From: Achromobacter sp. UMC71
GTDB lineage: Bacteria > Pseudomonadota > Gammaproteobacteria > Burkholderiales > Burkholderiaceae_B
Length of the DNA: 64,000 nt
Assembly: GCF_014170305.1 (NCBI RefSeq)
Contig: NZ_LZZT01000015.1
Location: forward strand, 372,001-436,000
Direction of reading: 5' to 3'
Part shown: positions 16,806-24,652 of the stretch, piece by piece
Layout of the letters: each line of letters opens with the position of its first letter
How positions within the stretch are numbered: the stretch's first letter is position 1
The notes under the pieces: generated by a model
The model's input: the letters and a program-made list of their open reading frames with translations, nothing else
The model's database searches: none
What the model was told of the DNA's origin: nothing
Made by a program: the position numbers and the translations under genes

Positions 16806-17348
16806 CTACAAAATATCTCTGGCGATCATGAGCGCACTAATGGCGGCAGCGCCGGAAATAATCCCCGCTCCCGTACGCCAGGCCTGAGGAACCAAGTCGA
16901 GTTCCAATGCGCCCAACGCAAGACCGAATACGCAAAAGCAGACCGTCGCGGCCACCATAGCCCGCTGCTTCACGATGCGTTGACGCTCAATTGCAAAGTG
17001 TCGCGAGACGTTGTTGTTGCAGTTCCAGCAGATATCCGCAAGCGGCGGAATATGTGAACCACACGCGGGACACACGATGTATTCGGACAGTCGGGGAGCT
17101 TGCCGATCTTCGTGGACATGCAGGTCTCGCCCCGCCTGCATGTTGCCGGCACCGACAATGGACTGAGACCTTGACCGCGATGCATTCTGAGCGGCTTCGC
17201 CTGCGCCATGCGGGTCGGCGTCAACCAGCGCGCTTTTTAGCTCCGCCAGCACATCAGCGCTTTGGTTTATCGCGTTGCCACCGGCTGGTGCTGGATCAGG
17301 TTGACGGCCGGAGAAGTTGAGAACGTTCGGATCATCGTATCTGGACAT
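16806..17348 (-). CDS. Zinc-ribbon membrane protein, candidate lysogenic conversion gene
   Basis: 180-aa protein of unknown function. Residues about 64-78 contain a SQSIVGAGNMQAGRDLHVH segment, which shares the N-x-Q-x-G pattern with the neighbouring gene. Residues about 91-112 form a zinc ribbon (C-P-A-C and C-W-N-C). Two hydrophobic helices follow at about 130-148 and 160-176. It lies between the repressor (9 bases away, same strand) and the other small membrane protein, so the three may share a prophage-state transcript. Confidence 0.75.
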   Translation of the reverse strand: MSRYDDPNVLNFSGRQPDPAPAGGNAINQSADVLAELKSALVDADPHGAGEAAQNASRSRSQSIVGAGNMQAGRDLHVHEDRQAPRLSEYIVCPACGSHIPPLADICWNCNNNVSRHFAIERQRIVKQRAMVAATVCFCVFGLALGALELDLVPQAWRTGAGIISGAAAISALMIARDIL

Positions 17349-17357
17349 GCCTTTTCC

Positions 17358-17765
17358 TTAAGCGGCCAAATCTAGGACGAGTGCGGTTAGCTGTTCTTGG
17401 GTAACGCCAGCCATCTGCGCCTTGCTTGCTCGATACAGGGCTTCGGCCGCCTTGCGCTTTCTTGCTGGCGGCATCGTGCGTTTGACCTTTTCCAACGCCA
17501 ATTCCAACGTTTCCCAGGCATCGCCATAGCGCTTCAAGTCTGCGGCGAGGTTCTCGTCCGATAGCGACCGAGCACCAGTGACGATGTACAGCACGTCAGC
17601 GCCACGCCCCGCAATCCGTGCCAGATAGTCAGCGTCTGGCGCGCGCTCGCCCCGCTCGTAGTTGCCCTGCGCGCGGCGCTGCACACCGCCGGCCTCCGCG
17701 AACTCATCTTGATTCATTCCTAGTCGCACACGCTCTTCGCGGAGCCGATCGCCAATTGGGTTCAT
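17358..17765 (-). CDS. Phage repressor, XRE-type helix-turn-helix
   Basis: 135-aa protein with an N-terminal Cro/C1-type helix-turn-helix (IGDRLREERVRLGMNQDEFAEAGGV, then GNYERGERAPD and ADYLARIAGRGADVLYIVTG) and a helical C-terminus. It is divergent from the early operon, as expected for the lysogeny repressor. ATG 17765 is chosen because the helix-turn-helix begins at once; an in-frame start 63 bases upstream would lie inside the early promoter. TGGGTTCAT repeats lie over its start and in the promoter region. It lacks an obvious S24 peptidase domain, so induction may not use RecA-driven self-cleavage. Confidence 0.85.
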   Translation of the reverse strand: MNPIGDRLREERVRLGMNQDEFAEAGGVQRRAQGNYERGERAPDADYLARIAGRGADVLYIVTGARSLSDENLAADLKRYGDAWETLELALEKVKRTMPPARKRKAAEALYRASKAQMAGVTQEQLTALVLDLAA

Positions 17766-17806
17766 ATGGACCTTTGATTTATTGACATTGGGCCCAAATG
17801 AACCCA
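17757..17806. promoter_or_regulatory. Candidate repressor operator cluster
   Basis: The interval between repressor and early operon contains related sites: TGGGTTCAT (17757-17765), its inverted copy ATGAACCCA (17798-17806), and the perfect palindrome TTGGGCCCAA (17788-17797) midway. TGGACC at 17767-17772 may be a further half-site. They cover the repressor start region and the spacer of the early promoter, so repressor binding could block both. This is an inference from repeat symmetry. Confidence 0.55.
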
Positions 17807-17810
17807 TAAT
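17782..17810 (+). promoter_or_regulatory. Early promoter, sigma70-type
   Basis: TTGACA (17782-17787) and CATAAT (17805-17810) are separated by exactly 17 bases, giving a near-consensus rightward promoter 35 bases before the first early gene (17845). The central palindrome TTGGGCCCAA sits in its spacer. Confidence 0.8.
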
Positions 17811-17844
17811 CACACCGTCACTAGCCAAATCACAGTGTCACACC

Positions 17845-18072
17845 ATGAAACATACACCATCCAGCACGGCGAGCGGGTCCAAAGGGGCCTCACGCAAAAT
17901 GATTGGGCTCCGAATGGACCCTCCTGAACTCAATGATTGCAAGCGATACGCGGCTGCTGACAACCGTTCCGCCGCTGCGTTTGCGTTGATGATGTATCGA
18001 CGCGGGTTAATCGACTACCAGCGCGAAAACGGTGCCTTGCCGAAGGCACGCCGCCAGGGCAGTACCAAATGA
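17845..18072 (+). CDS. Ribbon-helix-helix-like early regulatory protein
   Basis: 75-aa first gene of the early operon. Residues about 17-52 (KMIGLRMDPPELNDCKRYAAADNRSAAAFALMMYRRGL) show the Arc/MetJ pattern: a short strand, then two helices with Arg and Ser between. The position, divergent from the repressor, is that of Cro or Cox in P2-like phages, so an antirepressor or lytic-switch role is likely but not shown. Overlaps the next gene by 4 bases. Confidence 0.65.
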   Translation: MKHTPSSTASGSKGASRKMIGLRMDPPELNDCKRYAAADNRSAAAFALMMYRRGLIDYQRENGALPKARRQGSTK

Positions 18073-18350
18073 ACGTGCTTGGGCAGCACTGCCCGCACTG
18101 CAACGCATTTGCGACGGTTCGCACCAGCGAAACCGTGTCGGCCACTATGCGTGTTCTGTATTTTCAATGCCGCGACATGACGTGCGGCCATACATGGGTT
18201 TCACATCTGGAAGCGGTACGCACCGTATCTCCAGCGTCTCTTCCCAATCCGCTAGTACACCTGCCGCTTTCGACAAAGGCCGAGATCATCCGCCAGCGTG
18301 TCGCGGCATCCGCAGACCCTCGCCAACTGAGCCTTGACCATGATGAATAG
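18069..18350 (+). CDS. ogr: Ogr/Delta-like late gene activator, zinc finger
   Basis: 93-aa protein with the exact Ogr cysteine spacing: C8-x2-C11-x22-C34-x4-C39, in the context CPHC, FQCRDMTCGHTW. P2 Ogr and P4 Delta bind a dyad upstream of late promoters and recruit RNA polymerase through its alpha subunit. In P2 the gene follows D; here it is the second gene of the early operon, so late activation would follow early transcription directly. Two candidate target dyads are present upstream of V and FI. The C-terminal 45 residues are longer than in P2 Ogr (72 aa). Confidence 0.9.
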   Translation: MNVLGQHCPHCNAFATVRTSETVSATMRVLYFQCRDMTCGHTWVSHLEAVRTVSPASLPNPLVHLPLSTKAEIIRQRVAASADPRQLSLDHDE

Positions 18351-18726
18351 TCAGCCTTATTCCCTTGTGAACGGACCCACCAACTGGAGCCGCCCTTTCC
18401 TGGCCGACCAAGCGCATATGTTCCTGGCCGTCGAACGTGACAACGGCGCGACCATGCCTGGCCCGCGTGACAACCATCTTCTTGAGCGCTGCACCGCGCA
18501 TCTGATGGCAGTGGCGAACTGCTCACAACGCACCGCCGAAACCGAAGCAGCGAAGGCCATCGCCGAAGTCGGTAGCCATTCCAGCCCCATCAACTTTGAC
18601 ATGGACCGCAGCACCAGCCACGCCCTGTTTATCGTCGATCGTGCGACGGGCCACACCCGTGTCCTTTCGTCTATCGAAGTCGCCCATCTCCTGAGCGTAA
18701 AAGAGGTCGCCGCACTGGCGATCTAG
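18340..18726 (+). CDS. Hypothetical early phage protein
   Basis: 128-aa protein in the early operon, overlapping the Ogr-like gene by 11 bases. No family recognised. It looks soluble, with a central helical region (HLMAVANCSQRTAETEAAKAIAEVGS) and a C-terminal strand-helix unit (HALFIVDRATGHTRVLSSIEVAHLLSVKEVAALA). ATG 18343 is an equally possible start. Confidence 0.6.
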   Translation: MMNSQPYSLVNGPTNWSRPFLADQAHMFLAVERDNGATMPGPRDNHLLERCTAHLMAVANCSQRTAETEAAKAIAEVGSHSSPINFDMDRSTSHALFIVDRATGHTRVLSSIEVAHLLSVKEVAALAI

Positions 18727-18811
18727 CTCTACCCAACCCCACGCACTACCACCTTGCCGACGGGCGCCACTGCGCCCGTTGCGGACAACTGTTTTCGTAA
18801 GGAACTGAACC

Positions 18812-19045
18812 ATGCCCGCTATTCCTGTCTATGCCCGCCTGGAATGCACGTTTTCCGACGACGAGCTGAAAGCCATTCACCAGCTGACCCGCCATATCGT
18901 CCTAGCAGCCTACAACGGCGAACAATCGCTGTTCCAGGACGCTTCCCAGGGTGACGCCGCCTTGTGGGGCCACATGATCAGAGCTGTATGTGACTGGCAC
19001 GATGCGTCCGCCCGCGCCCTTCGTGAACGCAACCTGACGGCCTGA
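18812..19045 (+). CDS. Hypothetical small early phage protein
   Basis: 77-aa protein between an unknown gene and the primase/helicase, which starts 3 bases after its stop. It is mostly helical, with a CTFSDDELKAIHQLTRHIV segment and a C-terminal HDASARALRERNL tail. A GGAAC sequence precedes the ATG. I do not recognise a family. Confidence 0.6.
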   Translation: MPAIPVYARLECTFSDDELKAIHQLTRHIVLAAYNGEQSLFQDASQGDAALWGHMIRAVCDWHDASARALRERNLTA

Positions 19046-19048
19046 CCT

Positions 19049-21751
19049 ATGAAACCGGACATTCTCCGCGAAGTGCTGGGCCGCCTTGATGCTTTCGAGT
19101 TCAAGCAGCAAGGCGGTTGGCTGCGCCAGGGACGATGCCCAGAGTGCAGAAAGAAAGAGCTGTACACGAACGCAGAGCATCCCTGGGTGCTTCGCTGCGG
19201 CCGCCTAAATCACTGCGGCTGGGAGGGGCACGTCAAAGAGCTCTATTCGGATATCTTCGACCACTGGTCAAAACGGTATGCCGAAGAAACCAAGACCAAC
19301 CCGAATGCGGCGGCGGACGCCTATTTGGCGCATGCACGCGGCTTTGACCTGTCGCGCATCGCTGGCAGCTACACCCAAGAGAACTACTACGACCGTGAGC
19401 GCCGCATTGGTTCCGCGACCGTCCGCTTCGCGGTTGGCTCGACGTACTGGGAACGCCTGATTGATGAACCTTCGCGCTTCGGGAAGCAGAAGGCCCGCTT
19501 CAAGCCCGGCGGCACATATCAGGGGCAATGGTGGACACCGCCAGGATTCGATATCACCAAGGCCGTAGAGATTTGGATCGTTGAAGGCATATTCGACGCC
19601 ATCTCACTTTGGATGAATGGCGTGTGTGCCGTCGCATCGTTGTCTTGCAGCAACTATCCGGGCGATGCGCTACGCGCCATCAAAGAGGCACGGCCCGAGA
19701 ACCTGCCGCACCTAGTCTGGGCCTACGACGGCGACAAAGCCGGGCGTAGCTACATCCGTAAACACGCCGCCCGCGCACGGGCGGATGGCTGGCAATGCCG
19801 GGCGGCCTACATCCCGCAAAACGGCCGCGTCAAGCGCGATTGGAACGACCTCTATCTGCTGGACCAGCACGGCCAGGAAAGCGCCTTGCAGCGCTTGTCC
19901 GCCGAGGGCCGCAGGCTATACCTGTATCACGGCTCCATTCTGCTGGCGCAAAACGCCACCGAGAAAGCCATGCTCATGTACGAGCACGACAACAGTCGCA
20001 CCGAATTTGATTTCGAGTTTGGCAAGCGCCTGTACTGGTTCAGTATCGACCTAAATGCATTCCACAAAGCCATGGACCGCATTGCGGAAGAAGCCGGTGC
20101 GGCCGACATGACGCAAACCATGCTACGCGAGCGCGCGCTTCGGGAGTCTGGCGGAATCCGGCCAATCTCCAATTGCTACCCCCAACCACTGTACTTCCAA
20201 GAAAACCGGATCACGGACGAGAGCTGGTACTACTTCCGTGTCGAATTCCCGCACGATGGTCCGCCAGTAAAAAATACTTTCACCGCCTCACAGGTATCGA
20301 CCGGCAGCGAATTCAAAAAACGTCTGCTGGCCATCGCACCTGGCGCCATGTTTTCCGGCTCTAGCCAACACCTTGATCGGATGATGGAGCGCCGCTTGTA
20401 CAACATCAAGCGCGTGGAAACCGTTGATTTCATTGGATACAGCAAGGAGCATCGTTGCTACATCTTCGGCGACGTGGCGGTGCAGGAAGGCGCGATTCAC
20501 CCCGTTAACGAAGAGGACTACTTCGACCTGGGTACGCTCGCGGTGAAGTCGTTGGCCAACAGCGACATGAACATCAACACCAACCGGCATGATTACAAGC
20601 CCGAGTGGTTCACGCACCTATGGGACGCCTTCGGCGCACGGGGCATCGTCGCCCTGGCGTACTGGTTTGCATCGTTGTTCGCCGAGCAAATCCGCGCCGA
20701 ACAACGGAGCTTCCCATTCCTTGAGGTGGTCGGCGAAGCAAACGCGGGCAAAACCACACTGATTGAATTCCTGTGGAAACTCTTTGGCCGCGACTACGAG
20801 GGCTTCGATCCGGCGAAGGCCACCCCTGCCGCGCGCGCCCGCAACTTCGCCCGCACCAGTGGCATGCCCGTCGTGCTGATCGAATCCGACCGCGAACGGA
20901 TTGGCGATGACAAAGGCAGTCACGCCAAGGCGTTCGACTGGGATGAGTTAAAGCCCATGTACAACGGCCGCGGCATTCGTGCGCGCGGGGTAGCCAACGG
21001 TGGCAATGACACCTACGAGCCGCCGTTTAGGGGGGCCATCGTCATCTCTCAGAATGCCCCGGTGAATGCCAGCGAGGCGATTCTGTCGCGCATCGTGCAT
21101 CTGTTCTTCGACCGAGCGGGGCAAAGCCCGGCCACGTTTAGGGCAGCCAAGGCACTCAGCACAATTCCGATGGAGGATGTGTCCTGGTTCGTACTGGAGG
21201 CGAGCAAACGTGAGGCAGATATCACACACGCGATACGCGAGCATACTGCGCACCACCTTGCGGCACTGCTACAACGATCAGACATCAAGATGACCCGCAT
21301 CGCTGAGTGCCACGCGCAGGTCATGGCCGCTGTAGATGCGTTGCGCCTTGTCGTCAACATGAGCGATGAGCAACATGGCGCCACCATCGAACTGCTACCC
21401 CAATTGGCAGCGAACCGGCAGCAGGTGATTGGCACTGACCATCCGATGGTGCAGGACTTCTGGGATTCCTACTCATATCTCAATGGAGATGACGAGCAGG
21501 CCCCCGCTCTGAACCATTCCTGCAATGACGACGAGATTGCCGTCAACCTGAACCACTTTGTCGAAGCGGCAGCAACGCATCGTCAGCAAGTCCCGGCACT
21601 GCACGAACTAAAGAAAGTGTTGCGCACAAGCCGCCTGCACAAGTTCCTGGGTGTTAAGACGGTGAAGAGCCGCATTCGCCAGAACGCGAGTCAGGCCGGT
21701 AGCGCTCGCGCCAGCACAGTGCATTGCTGGGTCTTCAAGAAGGGCGCATAG
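19049..21751 (+). CDS. Phage replication primase/helicase with zinc finger and Toprim domain
   Basis: 900-aa replication protein. Residues 30-56 hold a zinc finger (C30-x2-C33, C50, C56). Residues about 174-240 are a Toprim primase domain (WIVEGIFDAISLW, then AYDGDKAGRS). The C-terminal half is a helicase-like ATPase with Walker A GEANAGKTT at about 561-569, a following IEFLWKLFGRD helix and a Walker B-like VVLIESD near 610. The protein probably melts and primes phage DNA, as the P4 alpha protein does. No P2 gpA-type rolling-circle initiator is seen in the window, so this is likely the replication initiator. Confidence 0.85.
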   Translation: MKPDILREVLGRLDAFEFKQQGGWLRQGRCPECRKKELYTNAEHPWVLRCGRLNHCGWEGHVKELYSDIFDHWSKRYAEETKTNPNAAADAYLAHARGFDLSRIAGSYTQENYYDRERRIGSATVRFAVGSTYWERLIDEPSRFGKQKARFKPGGTYQGQWWTPPGFDITKAVEIWIVEGIFDAISLWMNGVCAVASLSCSNYPGDALRAIKEARPENLPHLVWAYDGDKAGRSYIRKHAARARADGWQCRAAYIPQNGRVKRDWNDLYLLDQHGQESALQRLSAEGRRLYLYHGSILLAQNATEKAMLMYEHDNSRTEFDFEFGKRLYWFSIDLNAFHKAMDRIAEEAGAADMTQTMLRERALRESGGIRPISNCYPQPLYFQENRITDESWYYFRVEFPHDGPPVKNTFTASQVSTGSEFKKRLLAIAPGAMFSGSSQHLDRMMERRLYNIKRVETVDFIGYSKEHRCYIFGDVAVQEGAIHPVNEEDYFDLGTLAVKSLANSDMNINTNRHDYKPEWFTHLWDAFGARGIVALAYWFASLFAEQIRAEQRSFPFLEVVGEANAGKTTLIEFLWKLFGRDYEGFDPAKATPAARARNFARTSGMPVVLIESDRERIGDDKGSHAKAFDWDELKPMYNGRGIRARGVANGGNDTYEPPFRGAIVISQNAPVNASEAILSRIVHLFFDRAGQSPATFRAAKALSTIPMEDVSWFVLEASKREADITHAIREHTAHHLAALLQRSDIKMTRIAECHAQVMAAVDALRLVVNMSDEQHGATIELLPQLAANRQQVIGTDHPMVQDFWDSYSYLNGDDEQAPALNHSCNDDEIAVNLNHFVEAAATHRQQVPALHELKKVLRTSRLHKFLGVKTVKSRIRQNASQAGSARASTVHCWVFKKGA

Positions 21752-21753
21752 CG

Positions 21754-22011
21754 ATGCTGAAACCGACCCCCGCACTGCTCGCCCAGGCCCATGATGCAGC
21801 TGGTCTGCGCGGCACGCTGGCCGACGCCATGCGCTCGCCTCTGCTGGCCCGATGCCTGGAAATCACCGCGCAGGTTCTCGCCCTCCCGCGTGCTGGTGAA
21901 TTTCGGCCACCACCTGCGGCACCGCCGCAGCGCCCCGTCGCTGATCGTACCCCCTACACTACGCTGCCCCGCGACTATAAGCGCGCAAGTGCGGCAGATA
22001 CAGACGAGTAA
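21754..22011 (+). CDS. Hypothetical small phage protein
   Basis: 85-aa protein located 2 bases after the primase/helicase stop and 4 bases before the helicase paralogue. A helical Ala/Leu-rich first half is followed by a Pro/Arg-rich tail. No family recognised; its tight position suggests co-expression with the replication genes. Confidence 0.55.
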   Translation: MLKPTPALLAQAHDAAGLRGTLADAMRSPLLARCLEITAQVLALPRAGEFRPPPAAPPQRPVADRTPYTTLPRDYKRASAADTDE

Positions 22012-22015
22012 AACC

Positions 22016-22882
22016 ATGCACACCAAGAAAGATCATTACCCCGCTATCTGCGCCAATCTGTTTTGGGATGCCTTCGGCCCCGAAGGCATCGCGGCCCTCG
22101 CCTACTGGTACGGCGCGCAATGCAGCTCCGGCCTCATGCATGAATGGACGCGCTTTCCCCTCATGCAAGTCTCTGGAGCGCCGGGAACGGGCAAGGACAC
22201 ACTCATTGAATTCTTGTGGAAACTACTGGGCCGTGACTGCTATCTAGGCTGGATGCCTCACAAGATGACGGCTTCCGCACTCGCGCGAAATCTCGCTGAA
22301 AACGACAGCCGGCCGGTGGTGCTGATTGATCTTGAGCCTGACGCTCAAGGCGTCGAGCTGATAAACGTGTTTGCGGGCAATGTCCCACATGACGTGTCCG
22401 CTCACACATCTGGCCAGCCTACGAGACATTACTGGTTCCATGGAGCGGCCCTGTTTGTAGCCGAATCGCAGCGCTCACTACCCACCGAGCTGCAGCATCG
22501 GATGGTCAACGTGCAGCTTTGTCATCGGTCAAAGGCAGCGGGTACGCAACTGGGGATGGTCCCCGTTGACCTGCTGGCGGCATTTTCTCGAGACGCGCAG
22601 CGGTCTGCCAACACCGGAGCCGGCCTCATTGCTCGACGCGCCATGAAGTATCGGCCGACGCTCACGGATAGGTACGGGCTGACCGACCAAACCCTTTTGG
22701 ATACGTATTCGCGCGTTATGGGAATGGTAGATGCCCTAACGCTGGTTGTTCCACTGTCGAGCGCCCAATTGCGCACCACCCGGAACCTCGTAGCGCATGC
22801 CGGCAGTCAGCAGCAATTTCGCTCCGATTGGCCTGCGTCCGCACGAGGCGGCCAGGATGTGTTTGGAAAGGGAGGCGTGTGA
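22016..22882 (+). CDS. Stand-alone helicase-domain paralogue of the phage primase/helicase
   Basis: 288-aa ATPase that parallels the C-terminal half of the upstream 900-aa protein: FWDAFGPEGIAALAYWYGA against LWDAFGARGIVALAYWFAS, Walker A GAPGTGKDTLIEFLWKLLGRD against GEANAGKTTLIEFLWKLFGRD, and PVVLIDLEPD against PVVLIESDRE. Near the end, VMGMVDALTLVV corresponds to VMAAVDALRLVV. It lacks the zinc finger and Toprim regions. ATG 22016 is the start. It could act as a helicase subunit, loader or regulator in mixed rings with the full protein. Overlaps the next gene by one base (TGATGG). Confidence 0.7.
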   Translation: MHTKKDHYPAICANLFWDAFGPEGIAALAYWYGAQCSSGLMHEWTRFPLMQVSGAPGTGKDTLIEFLWKLLGRDCYLGWMPHKMTASALARNLAENDSRPVVLIDLEPDAQGVELINVFAGNVPHDVSAHTSGQPTRHYWFHGAALFVAESQRSLPTELQHRMVNVQLCHRSKAAGTQLGMVPVDLLAAFSRDAQRSANTGAGLIARRAMKYRPTLTDRYGLTDQTLLDTYSRVMGMVDALTLVVPLSSAQLRTTRNLVAHAGSQQQFRSDWPASARGGQDVFGKGGV

Positions 22883-23205
22883 TGGCGAGCCCCAAAGAGC
22901 TCGGACTGCATTGCAAAGCCCCACCCCCTCCGCCAATGCCGGAGAACCGTGAAAAGAAGATGCGCCAACGCCGGTTGCAGCCGCTGGAAAAACTCCTTGC
23001 CGGCGCACTGTATTCATGGGCCGAGATAGAACCGTTCGTTCGCGTCAGCCGCGAGACGTGGCGCATTCTCGTCAAGGACGGTAGCGCGCCGCCCAAGGTT
23101 GCCACGGGCGCGCGAGGTATCAAGTACAGAGGTGCCGAGGTTCTGCGCTGGATCGACGACCCAACGGGCTACGAAGCGGCCAAGCCGTCACCTAATCGAC
23201 GCTAG
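22882..23205 (+). CDS. AlpA/excisionase-like DNA-binding protein
   Basis: 107-aa protein. After a Pro-rich leader, residues about 50-95 (SWAEIEPFVRVSRETWRILVKDGSAPP, then GIKYRGAEVLRWI) have the winged-helix pattern of AlpA/MerR-type excisionases. It is the last rightward gene and its 3' end overlaps the convergent integrase gene by 14 bases, so expression of one could affect the other. A directionality factor for integrase is the likely role, by position and fold. Confidence 0.7.
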   Translation: MASPKELGLHCKAPPPPPMPENREKKMRQRRLQPLEKLLAGALYSWAEIEPFVRVSRETWRILVKDGSAPPKVATGARGIKYRGAEVLRWIDDPTGYEAAKPSPNRR

Positions 23206-24463
23206 GCATCAGCGGCGGGGCAGCGCCCGCCGCAAGCCTTTCCACGTAGTCCGCCCATTGCTGCATGAACACAACTCGTTCATCAATGAATGCCGTCCGG
23301 TTGTAGGCTCGCCCAAGGGCATCGACGACCTTGTGCGAAATCTGCAACTCCAACACGCGCTCATCAGCTTTCAGGCGTTCTGCTGCAAGCGTGCGTGCTG
23401 ATGCACGAAAGCCGTGCGCGGTCATTTTCTTGGCGTAGCCCATACGCCGCAAGGCGGCCAGGACAGCCCCTTCCGACAGCGGGCGATCCGTCTTCCTGTT
23501 CGACTTGAACACCCACCCGGTATGCTCGGTTGCCGGCCGCAGCGCTTCCAAGACGCTGACGGCCTGGCGCGACAGCGGCACCAGGTGCGATTCCCAACCC
23601 GTGCGCGTGATCTTCGTGTCACCTTCTGCGCCGTCGCGCTCTGCGGGTATTTCCCACATCGGTGCGCCCCAGTTGCGGCCTATCAAATCAAATTCAGCCC
23701 ATCGGGCCTCTCGCAACTCGGAAGGTCGCTGGAACACCAGGGGCGATAACTGTAGCAGCGCGCGCGTGACCAGTTCCCCCCGATAGGTGAACATCTTGCG
23801 CAGCAGCTCACCGAAAGCGGCGGGGTCCGTGATGGCGGCAAAGTGCTGTGTCTTGGGCGTGATCACTGCGCCACGCAGCGCTTGCGTGGGGTCCACCTTC
23901 GCTTTGTTGCGCGCTATGGCGTAGCGGAACACCTCGCCAGTGAATCCGCGTAAGCGCCGGGCCGTCTCCGGCGCGCGGGCTTCGACCCGTTCTAGGATGG
24001 GCAGGATATCGGCTGCCGTGATGCCTGCGATGGCTCGCCGGCCTATCCACGGGAACACATCCTTTTCCAGCTTGGCAAGCACCTCATCGACATACCCGGC
24101 CGCGTTCCCGCGCGCGAGCTTCTTTGTCCACATTTCGCGTGCCACGCCCTCGAAATCGTCAGCCGCGGCTGCCCGGATGGCGTGCTTATCCTGCTTGCGT
24201 TCGGCCATCGGATCGACGCCGGCGGCCAGTTGCGCGCGCGCGGCGGCGTGTTTCTCGCGTGCCAGCTTGGCGGACACTTCCGGGTACACGCCAAAGGCCA
24301 TGGTCCGGTCCTTGTCGGCGTGCCGGTAGTTGTAGCGCCAGTAGCGCGTGCCGTCCGGTTTGACGAGGATGTACAGCCCACCGCCATCAGCCATCTTGTA
24401 GGGCTTCTGCCCGCCCTTGGCGGCGCGGATTGCGGTGTCTGTCAGCTTGGCAAGCGTGGCCAT
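23192..24463 (-). CDS. int: Tyrosine integrase, P4 type
   Basis: 423-aa site-specific recombinase that inserts and excises the prophage at tRNA-Ser. The N-terminus (MATLAKLTDTAIRAAK, then YKMADGGGLYILVKPDG) is the DUF4102 arm-binding domain; a core-binding domain covers about residues 95-190. The catalytic domain shows Arg in RPSELREARW, HGFRASARTL (H-x-x-R), ISHKVVDALGRAYNRTAF with the terminal His and nucleophilic Tyr. ATG 24463 is preferred to an in-frame start 66 bases upstream because the family N-terminus starts there. Confidence 0.93.
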   Translation of the reverse strand: MATLAKLTDTAIRAAKGGQKPYKMADGGGLYILVKPDGTRYWRYNYRHADKDRTMAFGVYPEVSAKLAREKHAAARAQLAAGVDPMAERKQDKHAIRAAAADDFEGVAREMWTKKLARGNAAGYVDEVLAKLEKDVFPWIGRRAIAGITAADILPILERVEARAPETARRLRGFTGEVFRYAIARNKAKVDPTQALRGAVITPKTQHFAAITDPAAFGELLRKMFTYRGELVTRALLQLSPLVFQRPSELREARWAEFDLIGRNWGAPMWEIPAERDGAEGDTKITRTGWESHLVPLSRQAVSVLEALRPATEHTGWVFKSNRKTDRPLSEGAVLAALRRMGYAKKMTAHGFRASARTLAAERLKADERVLELQISHKVVDALGRAYNRTAFIDERVVFMQQWADYVERLAAGAAPPLMPSVD

Positions 24464-24585
24464 GTCTGCCCTATGAAAAACGGGTACTTTTTGCGGGATT
24501 AGGCCCCTCAGGGCCGCGATACCCGGCAAAGTACCCGAATTTCTGGGTTGCTTCTAGTGGTGCTTGCTTGGCAAGCCTGGGCAAG

Positions 24586-24618
24586 AAAAAACCCGCACAG
24601 CTAACGCTGGTGCGGGTT
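24586..24618 (-). terminator. Intrinsic terminator downstream of tRNA-Ser
   Basis: AACCCGCAC (24590-24598) pairs with GTGCGGGTT (24610-24618) around an 11-base loop; on the minus strand the stem is followed by six T. It lies about 35 bases beyond the tRNA 3' end, upstream of the integrase gene, and so probably ends tRNA transcription before it enters the prophage. Confidence 0.85.
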
Positions 24619-24652
24619 TCCGGGCATTGTTGGGCAATGCTTGCATGAATCT

